Shown piece by piece: positions 14,101-25,400 of a stretch of 64,000 nucleotides of DNA. The notes beneath the pieces are model-generated. The model was not told the origin of the DNA, ran no database searches, and saw nothing but the letters and a program-made list of their open reading frames with translations. How positions within the stretch are numbered: position 1 is the stretch's first letter; every line of letters begins with the position of its first letter. The DNA comes from Liolophura sinensis (Eukaryota > Mollusca > Polyplacophora > Chitonida > Chitonidae), in NCBI RefSeq assembly GCF_032854445.1, contig NC_088303.1, positions 29,147,501-29,211,500 of the forward strand, in the 5' to 3' direction. The translations under genes and the position numbers were made by a program.

Positions 14101-16363
14101 ATACTGCGATGTTACCCATTTCAGCGAGGTTTAGAGAGAACTATTCCTTCTCCTAAAGGGAGGTAATGCATGCATGTGCCAGTATTTATCAAACGTTTAA
14201 ATACTTATAGGATTTGTGTCTGATTTAACTCCTGGCCCTAATTATAAAGACTATACCCCGTTAAAACAGTTTATTACCAGGAAGGCTTCTGGAAAATGTA
14301 ATAATGCCTTTAAATCCACCAAAACAATACATTTACTGTCCTAGCCAATCTCCAACCGGCCGCCCAGTACCGCTCAGCCGGTGACGTCTTAGATGGCCAA
14401 CCCAAGTCTAGCTTGCCTGTATAACCTGGGAATGTATCAAAACGATGACATTTTCAAGACAGATTCCAACTACAAATATAAATAATATCATTTTATTCCT
14501 TGAGGAATTCATACCTATATGCGATGACAACTACCAATATATGTTATTGTCGGCGTTCCGAACAGCCTATACATATAGGGGAATATGGTTGTGTACAATA
14601 TAATTACATGTACAATGTGGACATTGGCGTTAGTTTACAGAGATTTGCTATTTATCAGTTTTCAGTCAGTCAGCAGTAGTTTATAACCACTGTGTGCAGG
14701 TGCCATTGTGGAAATCTTTCGAGTTCAGCTGTATTTGTATCGTAGCTTTCAGCTGTAAAACGGTGAGAGCAGGTATGGCTGTTTTTTGGTGGGTCCAAAC
14801 ACGTTCCATCTTGTACTGTAAATCCTGACCTTCGTGAGGGCCAAATCGTCTTAAAACTTGAAAAAATAACTCCAGGGTTCTTTGACGACCCTATTTTACA
14901 AACCATATGTAGAACAGCAAACCATTTCGCGAAAAAAATGCGATGTGCTTGTTTTCACTCTTGTAGCCATTTGTAACACTGGACTGAATGGAAAAGCTCG
15001 GACAGCTCATAAAGGTTGGGCTAGTGTGACGTAATTGAGCAGAGACTACCGAGTGTTGGCGGGAAAAAAGCATATAATCAGCCTCATTATCTAGTGATTA
15101 TAAGTGCCATATTACTGAGATTATTGTACATTTTTCAACAGTTTTTGTCACTCAATTTAACAGGTGCTGCTAATTATGAACAAATGACGAATCTGGACAG
15201 TAATCCTTTAAGTCTTAAAATTCAAACACACCTACAGCTAAAATGTTTTGCTCTGGAATGCAGTTCTTCACTTCAGAGCTGATTCTTCACTCCAGAACAA
15301 TGCCCGAACCACAATTTGAGCTCTTTTCTGTGATTTTGGCTTTTTATAGACTTGCAATTTATGACTTTAGTCTTAAGTTGCTTGATAAATGTGGGCTGGA
15401 AGCTAAGATGCATGTCCGGGAAAATATTTTTTTCAGACTTGGTAAAATGAGGTAAAATGAATAAACAACTTCAAGCAGGGATTTGCATAAAAAAAGTGCC
15501 AGTTCCTATAGTTTTAGGTTTTTACTTTAGGGTTTCATTTTCCTTCCTCAGTCGTGTGTCCGGAGAAAGACGCATTCAAATGTAGAAGTAAGACGGGTGA
15601 CGACTGCCGTGGGGACACAAACCTGTGGGAAACCTGTCTATACTGTGTGGAGTTTGTGAAGCTCGTAAGAACTCTGCTATTTACCCATCAGGTTATGATT
15701 TCATGTTAAAGCTACAACTAATGTATAAGGTGGTGAGTAATATGGGCCGTTACATACAGTTTCTTAGGTTCTTCATCTCCCATAGTCAAATACTGCCAAG
15801 CTTCCCATTGCTGATTCAGAGTGTGTATATAGGATCCTTCATATGTAATGTTTCTGAATAGTATCAACCGTCACTTTAAACTCCTATGTGCATTTGTAGA
15901 CTTCATTTTATGTTGACACTATAACCACTGTTAGTGCACCGATCGGTATCATGTTGTGTGAAAATTTTGTTTAGTCAGAGAATGCTGACAATATTCCCAG
16001 TATTGTTCGAAACAATGTATAGTCCTACTGGTTATTGTGACTTATAGCGTCCATTTTTGACCGCGATGTTATCGGCCTCGTGGACGGCGCGGTTATAGCA
16101 AAACTGCGACCTTCGCGGAATCACGGAAGGCGGATCCATGCCCTTGTGTGTGCCGTGTGTTTGGCGGGGGCACGTAAGGCAGCGTGTTTTAATTATTCCT
16201 GTCTTGTCACAGGACAAGACATTTCATATTACTGATAATATCTGACCATTCTTTTTATGTTTCAGCCATATTTAAGTCGGACTTCGGATGTACTTACTCT
16301 GGAGAAAGACCGCTACCATGTGAGTTGCTTCCCATTCATGTCAACATATATATATATATTCAC

Positions 16364-16441
<78 letters not shown>

Positions 16442-19400
16442 GGTCACAGAATACAACTACGCTCTGGTCATTTATTCTCTGAATTAGGATCATGTTGTTG
16501 CGGTTTGTCACCATTGATACCACAAGCCTTTTTTACCTTAGTTTCCTGGATCTGATATGTTCTCACCACAATATAGCTGTGATACCATATAAGCAATCAT
16601 TCACACATCCATTCATTCAGATACATGAAAAGGAGATGAAGTTCTTTAATTTTTCATTTTACTTGATGGTTTTTTTTACGCCGTACTGAAGAGTATTTCT
16701 CTTATGTGACGGGGGCTAGCATTATGGAGGGAGAGAAAAGAAATAAAAAGCCCACGGGAAAACTCACGACCATCCTCAGGTTGCTGCAAGACCACCTTTT
16801 ACTGTGTTTTGCGTGAAGTCCACATTTAATACATTGCCGACTTTTCTGTATTTGTCTTCACTTTCAGCGAAGTGTTTGAAATTAGGCAACAAAGGTGTGG
16901 ACTCGTCGACTTGTGCCTCAGAAGGGGGAGAGTTTGGGTGTGCCCATTGTGTGAGTGTGGAGGAGACTTGCCCTGTCATGTGTGACTCTGTGACGGTAAG
17001 GTTAAAGGATTTGACGTCATATATGACTTTTACATTTGTTGACATGCCAACTTATGCTAGCTTAAGTCATATACGTTCAAGCCAACGTCTTCTGCCAAGC
17101 CATCAACAGTAACAAGTACGTTTATTTCCCTTTATAATATTATGGGTAACTTTATGGAAACGGTAAACTTTTTTATTTATCGATTTATTTTTCAGTCCCA
17201 TGTGATGGTTTAACATGTTTGAATGAAGGAAAACTAAACACCATGAAATGTTTGTGTACCTGTCCGAAAAACTTCAAAGGGGACAGGTGTGAAACAAGTA
17301 AGTGTCAAGGGTCGGTAACTTGCACAGGTGTACCCAGTGAAACAAACATTGTTTAAGTATTTAAACATATGCGCACAACTTAAGCATGAACGAATGGCTG
17401 CCTGTTGACTATTTTCATGGTATTTGTGCAGACTGGGTTTGCGAACACAAGCCTATTTCCTCTCCACTGTCTGTGACACAAGTAAAGGTGTTAGGAGATT
17501 CACATGCCTGCCATTAACGCAGTGTCAGGAAAGATTGCAGTGAGATTTTAAGCTGATGTAAAAATAGCATGGCCCATGCGGCTTTTCTTTAACTATTGTC
17601 TCTTCTACCGTCCCTGAAGTTCTCTAAAAAATCGTTAAACAATACTTCAAAACAATACTTTTACATCACTTTGTAGCAAGACGTCTTAAGGTGCAAAACT
17701 AGTTACTATCTGGCTCTAACCTGAATTCACTCCGTGTATTCCCTACAGTTACTGAAGACTGTCTTGAAAATCAAGTTAGTTCATATTAGTCCATTTATAC
17801 CTGTAACTTTACTGATAATATGGATTAACCTCATTAAAGAAACTTAAAAAATGTTTGTTTATGTTTTTCAGATATTTGTGGAGACAAGGTGTGTCAAAAT
17901 GGCGGCGTGTTGAAAGTGGATGGGTCTTGTCAGTGTAAATGTTCAGCTCTCCATCAAGGGGAATTTTGTGAAACACGTGAGTTCATTTCACTTTTTACAC
18001 AAAGTGGAGTACAACAACCTTCATCGTCTATGGGGGATTTTATGCCTGGAAACTAGCGATTATTTGAAACACATGGGTAATTTGACCTTCCATTGTATAC
18101 AATATCATTATGGAAGAGAGCGGTACCATCAATGGAGTGGGGGGGGGGAGGGGGGCTTGGGAGTAAATGTGTTAGATAAAATCTGTGTACATGGTTAGTA
18201 CTATCTTATGCCCGATTTCTCTGACGTTAGGTTTAGCAAAAATTTTGTTAGGCCAAGGATGACCCCAAACCAACGTCAGAACGCTCTCCATTTAAAAACC
18301 TGCTGCATTTGGCGTGGCAGTTTGTCACTGGATTTGAGACAAGAGTTACTCATCAAATTCGTCTGTGCGGCCTGAAATTTGTAGACACTTGTGTTCCTTA
18401 ACTTTTCATCTGTTAATTTATCGCAAGTATGGATCGGTTATTTCTTAGGCAGCGTGGACTGAGATTCCTTGGGGATGTTTAGAACAAATGCCTTTACTAA
18501 TAGCATTTACATGTTTGTCAAGCGCAGGTAACTGCATCAAGTTTTTAAATGGAGGGCTCGCTGACGTTGGTTTGGGGCCATCCTTGGCCCAAAATTTTTT
18601 TCCCAAACCTATGTCAGAGCAATCTCGGACTAGTTTAGAAAGAACCATTCCATATGTTAGAAGGAGGTAGAGTGCTTACTCTCAGGAGAATGAACTGTGG
18701 GGCATTGTGCACCTATGTGGTAAAATAAATAAACAATTTCAATTAGGGATTAACAAAGAATGAGTTGTAATCATATAGTTTTGGGTTTTCGTTTTTAAAA
18801 TATTTTTTTCTCCTCAGTCGTGTGTCCGGAGAAAGACGCATCCAAATGTAGGAGCAAGACCTATAATGACTGCCACCTGGACAAAAACTTGTGGGAAATG
18901 TGTCCTATACTGTGTGGAGTTTGTGAACCTCGTAAGAACTCACCTATTTACCCATCAGGTTTATGTTAACGCTATAACAAATGTAAGGTGGCCAGTAACA
19001 CAATGTTTGTACAGTTTGTTTAGTCTCCGAGTATTAAAAATATTCCCGACATTGTCTGAAACTAAGTAGAGATCTTAATTATAGAGCCCCACTTGGCAGA
19101 ACCGTTTGAGATATTGGATCTAAAGTAACTATATCAGGTTGCAAAGAATTACTATAAAAATAGATGGCCGTGGGTTTCCTCCCGACTCTGCCCGGTTTTC
19201 TCCCAACACAATTCTGGCCTCCGTCGTGTAAGTGAAATATTCTTGAGTATGGCATAAAACACAAATCAAATGAATAATAAATTTATATAAAAGCAGTTAT
19301 TACTTTCATTTTTCAGCGAAATTCAAGTCAGATTTCGGATGTACTTACACTGGAGAAAGACCCTTACCATGTGAGTTGCTTAGAGGTCATGACAACCACA

Positions 19401-22400
19401 GAAGAAACTCTAGTGTTGGTCATATAGACCATATTAAGCGTTTGTCACCAATGATATCAGAATTTTCTTTAACACTTGTACTAAATTTTTGTAGAGCGTA
19501 TCTTTGATATGCTCTGGACACATTGTAACATTCATTGATACGTTCATTCACCTGAATAAAGAGAGCGAGAAGTCTGTGATATATTTTAATCGAATAGTGA
19601 ATAGAAAGGCATTGTACATTGAATATCTTTTCAACTTTTTGTATTCTCTTCAAAATTTCAGCGAAGTGTTTGAAAATGGGCAACAAAGGTGTGGACTCGT
19701 CGACTTGTGCCTCAGAGGGAGGAGAGTTTGGGTGTGCCGATTGTGTGAGTGTGGGGAAGACTTGCCCTGTCATGTGTGGACTCTGTGACGGTAAGGTTAT
19801 AGGATTTTGGTCACATGTGACCTTTACACTTAATGCTGACAACCACAAGCCATGTACATGTATGTTCAAACCAATATCTTTGGCTAAAGCTTCCAAGCAG
19901 TAACAAAACGTTTATTTCCTTTCATAATTCTCAAGATATTTGTTTGATAAGTAACTGTCATTTATCGATTTATTTTTCAGCCCCATGTGATGGTCTGAGA
20001 TGTTTGAATGAAGGAAAACTGAACACCATAAAATGTTTGTGTACCTGTCTGAAAAACTTCAAAGGGGACAGGTGTGAAACAAGTAAGTGTCAAGGGTCGG
20101 TAACTTAAAGTTGATTTGTTAAGTGATATAAACAGTATTTCAGTTTCCAGGTGATAAAAGGAAGTAAAATTACTTTAATGACCATTGAATGCAAATATGA
20201 AATAGGCAATATCTTAATACCGCAGATATATAAAATTAATAAGAGCATAAGCCGCATAAAATGCAGTAGTGTTACATCTATTTTTTTTTTTATTGCATGA
20301 AGGGACTTTTTGTCATTGGTAAGAGTTGGTGGGATAACATGTGTTGATAACACCAACTTTCTCTGTATAAAGCTGGTTTGTTTGTTTTGGACTTATTTCA
20401 GATATTTGTGGAGACAAGGTGTGTCAAAATGGTGGCGTGTTAAAAGTGGATGGGTCTTGTCAGTGTAAATGTTCAGCTCTTCATCAAGGAGAATTCTGTG
20501 AAACACGTGGGTATTATATTATATTTTTAACCATTCATCCTCTTTGAGTAAAAAGTAGAATAAAAAATGCTGTTCCTCGACCTATTGGTACTATGGCGCA
20601 ACACATAGACCCAGGGGCCTCTCATCAATGCGATTGCTGTGAGTTAAAGTCCTAGGGCTGCTTTCATGAAGCTTACTTAGTGTTAAGTTGTCCTTAGCTA
20701 AGTACACTTTATATCTCTATAGCACACGTTGTCATGGTAATTAAGGTCAAACTTAGCTAAAGTGAGCTTCATGAAACCGGCTCCAGGTCACTTTGGCTTC
20801 CCCTCCCGTCGTACGTGGCAATGTCTATCATAAACCTGCCGATGCTCGGAGGTTTTCTCTCACCATAAGGCCAGCCGCTGTCGTAGGATTAAAATATTCT
20901 TGACTACGGTGTAAAACTCCAATCACATATATATGTCTGTAGTTGGGGGGAATGGCACATAATTGGCTGAAGGAGTATCATAAAATTGTTTGATTTCTCT
21001 AACTCTCAGCATTTGTCTTCTCTCCTCAGTTGTCTGTCCTCCGAAAGACAAGTTTAAATGCAGCACCAAGACAAGTGAAGATTGCCAGCTGGAACCGAGA
21101 CTGTGGGAAACGTGTCCCATACTGTGTGGTGTTTGTGAAGCATGTATGTCCATGTCAGACTAGTAGAGTTGCAGTTTTTTAAATGTTGACAAGATTTTAA
21201 AACTTTAGTTGAACGGTACGGTGATCCTGAAAACATTACGTTATATCGTGATTGATCTGCAACTTTAGAAGTAATGCGTCGCGGGATACAGCTGGTATGC
21301 TCAACTGATATATTCGTTTTCTAACGCTGTTGTTTTGAGAAATTTAGATGGATCCTACTATAAAGGGATGTACAAATGTTGCCTGTTGATTGTACTTTTA
21401 TCTGTAGACATAAGTTTGTGTGATCAATAGCTACCTTGGTATTTATATGCCTTATTGTCATGGTGTCACCATAACTGAGCTCAAATCCGGAATGTTGCTA
21501 ACTGAACTAAATTCAACTACCCCTTTTGTCTGTTTTCAGCTGTTTTTGTCTCCGAATTCGGTTGTACTTTCGTCGGAGAGAGACCAGGATCATGTAAGTT
21601 TGTGCTAATAAAACATTGTGTGTCCTTTATTTGCCTCTAAAAATGAAACTTTATGCAAAATTGGAGCACAAATACAATATATCCATGAATTGCCTTGGTC
21701 CTGATGGATAGCTAACAAACATTGAGGGCAGGATATATATCCACAACTTACATAAAGTCATAAAAAGCATTTATTTAGATGAGTATTTTATGTCGTTATA
21801 GCTTTTCAGATTTCACTGATGTTTACGTCAGCTAGTATCTTCATTCGATATCCACATTCTGACCAAATGCAGTATCAGATACCATGAAGAAAAACCTCTG
21901 TAACAATATTATTACTGAAGTGGAAAACAGTATAAAAGAGCATTTTTTCGTATTTAATTAGTAGACCTTTACACTTCTCATAGTCTTTCCGAGAGCAATA
22001 AACGGATACCTTAAATGGTGGCAGTTAAAAATATTATACTTTTTGGTAACATGTTTAACCTATTCTAATTTAATGAATAAAATTTTAGCACAGTGTTTGA
22101 AGATGGGCAACAAAGGTTTGGACTCGTCGACTTGTTCCACAGAGGGGGGAGAGTCGGGGTGTGCCGATTGTGTGAGTGTGGGGAAGACTTGCCCTGTCAT
22201 GTGTGGACTCTGTGATGGTAAGGTTATAAGATTTTGGCCTTATTTCTGACATTGGCGCACTAATCTTACGCTCATTACATGTGAGAATTGTGGCCGGCTC
22301 CATTGTTATACATCCATTACATCGGATGTTCATGTTTGCCATCTGGTGTGACGTAGATGCGCTGCATCAGCGTGTCTAGGTCAAGTCTGCGCCGTGTAAA

Positions 22401-25400
22401 CCTGAGATGCTTTTCGAACCAAGAGAGGCATTATTAATTAATCTATACACAATTTCGAGCAAAGCAGTATATTGTGTGTTTTGTTCATGAAAGTTCAGCA
22501 CATTTGTGGAGTAACCGATCTCGTGCAGGTTTGATGCTAAGGAATATGTATCACTGACTCAAATGTATACATTAACACCTCTATCCGAAATTATTCTTCC
22601 TGGATTTGAAACAGGAAAACTTGTTGATTATATGTGTGATTGCATAGACATAGATATATTTAGCGGTACTGTCCTTCTTTGGAAGTTCTTTGTGACATGT
22701 CCAACACATTCACTTTCAAAGACGGTTATTTCTGAGATTTGTTTCTCACTCAGTATTTAAGTTTAGGTCAGTTACCATATGTTCCACTGAAGGTGATATT
22801 CCAGCTAAACTCACTGTATCCTAACAGGTAATCTTTCAAACAGCGTATCCCAGGTAATATTTAGTTTGTACGCCTTTCCTTTGAAACTGATCAATTTAAA
22901 ATCGTGTTATTCTTCAACCGTTTGAATTAAAGCTGGGGTAATTGTTTTGTGTACATGATTTGTTTTATGACATTAATTAACTTCCAGCCCCATGTGATGG
23001 CATGAGATGTGTAAATGGAGGGAAATTGAACACTTTCAAATGCAAGTGTACCTGTCCAGCAAACTTCAAAGGGGACAGGTGTGAGACAGGTAAGGGTATA
23101 CGGTTATTGGCTTGTGTTTGGAAATAAAAAAAGCCAGTTTAAACCAAGAGCTATACGGATGGCAACATTGAGCAACAACATCAGTGGGTTAGACTGAATG
23201 TTGCTAATCCTTAAACTTGTTCATTTAGCCTACACAGAAGATCTGTTCGTGACTGCCATAGCAAAGCGACGAACGGATCGGATGGCAACTAAGAGCAACA
23301 ACGTCAGCGAGTTAGACTGAATGTTGTGTATGCTTTGTCTGATGGTACTAGACAGGTGACAGCACTGCAGTGTAAAATACGATGTGCAGATGTACACACA
23401 GTATGTATAATAAGTATGGGTACACAATTAGTTGAATGTGTTTTACTTATTTCACGTGTATGACCTTATTTACATTTGTAATAAACTTGTTTACATTTGT
23501 AATAAACATGTTTACATGTGTAATAAACATGTGTAATAAACATGTGTAATAAACATGTTTACATGTGTAATAAACATGTTTACATATGTAATAAACATGT
23601 TTACATGTGTAATAAACTTGTTTACATGTGTAAAACTTGTTCACATGTAGGAGAAGGAAGTGACATTTGGATGGTAAGCTTGACAAGATGAGAGTATACT
23701 GCGCATGAGAGTATATATGATAAAAAAAAGCATGTGAGGAAATTACGGATATATAGTTGATGTAAGACAAGTTACCAGTCAAAAACATAATTTATCACGC
23801 AGAAATCTGCCCTTTCCCCAAAAGTAGTACCGGTACATGCTGTGTATCTGCGCGACGAATGCTCAGGAAAACTTTTTTTTTTTTTTTGTCTTTTCAGACA
23901 TTTGTGGAGACAAGGTGTGCCAAAATGGCGGAGTGTTAAAAGTGGATGGGTCTTGTCAGTGTAAATGTTCAGCTCTCCATCAAGGGAAATTTTGTTGAAA
24001 CGCGTGAGTGTTATGTGCTATAATTGGTGTGAATTATGATATGTACATCCCATGAACATTTCAAATGTTTGAGGAAAACGTGTCTTTTTATGGTTTGAGT
24101 CACATCGAAGGTGGTTTTGTTTCATTGCATCAAGAGGTCGCGATATACTAATACCCACATTGTTGATCGATGGAATATTTTCTGATAACCCATATAATTT
24201 GCACTCCAGTAATGTGTCCAGACAAAGACAAGTTCAAATGTCGCTCCAAAACCTCGGATGATTGTCAGCTAGAATCCAGACTCTGGGAGAGTTGCCCGAT
24301 CTTGTGTGGAGTTTGCGAACCTTGTAAGTATTATCATATTATCTTGATCCACCAAGGTTGGAGAATGGTAACAATGGATTACTAGTAATTTATTTATTTG
24401 ATTGGTGGTTTACGCCGTACTCAAGAATATTTCACTTATATGACGGCAGTCAGCATTTTGGTGGCAGAAAACCAGGTAGAGCCCGGGGGAAACCCACGAC
24501 CCTCCGCAGGTTGCTGCAAAACCATCCCATGTAAAATGAATGATTCATTCGAAATCTCCCGCCTAGATTATCTTTACTAATTTATTTTTTAGGGTTTAAG
24601 CACGACTTACTAATACGACTGGGTGCAGGGTTATAAGTGAAGTATACAATGATGACGATGTTCAACTTTAACTGTCAGAAATATGATAGCACATTCAAGG
24701 TCATTACTTTGGACATTGTTTGCTTTCAGCCCCACCTCCAAGTTTTGTTTCTGAGTTCGGATGCACCTACGTCGGAAAGAGGCCAACGTCAGGTACATTG
24801 AATTTGCCCTCATTTATACACTTTTATTTACATTTCATATATTTGAATCCCTTCATGTGGTTTAAACTCCATTCCCCTGGATTTCTTGATCCAATCAGGC
24901 GTTTGCAAACAAGAGTTACACAGGTCGCATCATTTAGTTAGACAATTCAGCGAAACCAATCGTTGCAGGACGAACAGATAGGTGTATCTGTGCCCACAAT
25001 ATCGTGTGGACATCGGAACGACATGTAGCCAAATTTGATAAATTTTCAAGCGGTTTTATTTAAACAATAGGTGTGATTAAAGTTTTACATGTTGCGAATA
25101 TCTAAACCAAAATACTGACGTGAAAACTGTATGATTGAATTCTTTTTGTTCCCCGGTGGGTTATTTAAAATGAGCTGAAGTTGTTTAACATGAAAACATT
25201 CGAATTATCTCCCCTTCACATCATAAAGCCCTTGTGAATGTGTGAAAGTTTCTTTCATATCACTGATTTGCATATGACATACAACATGGTTTTGTCTTTC
25301 TTTGCGTGGAAATGTGCATTACATGTTTCAGAGAATGATTATCCATCATACTTTCCCTATTCTAACCTATTCTAAGAGTTGAGCATTTCTTTTGTACGGA

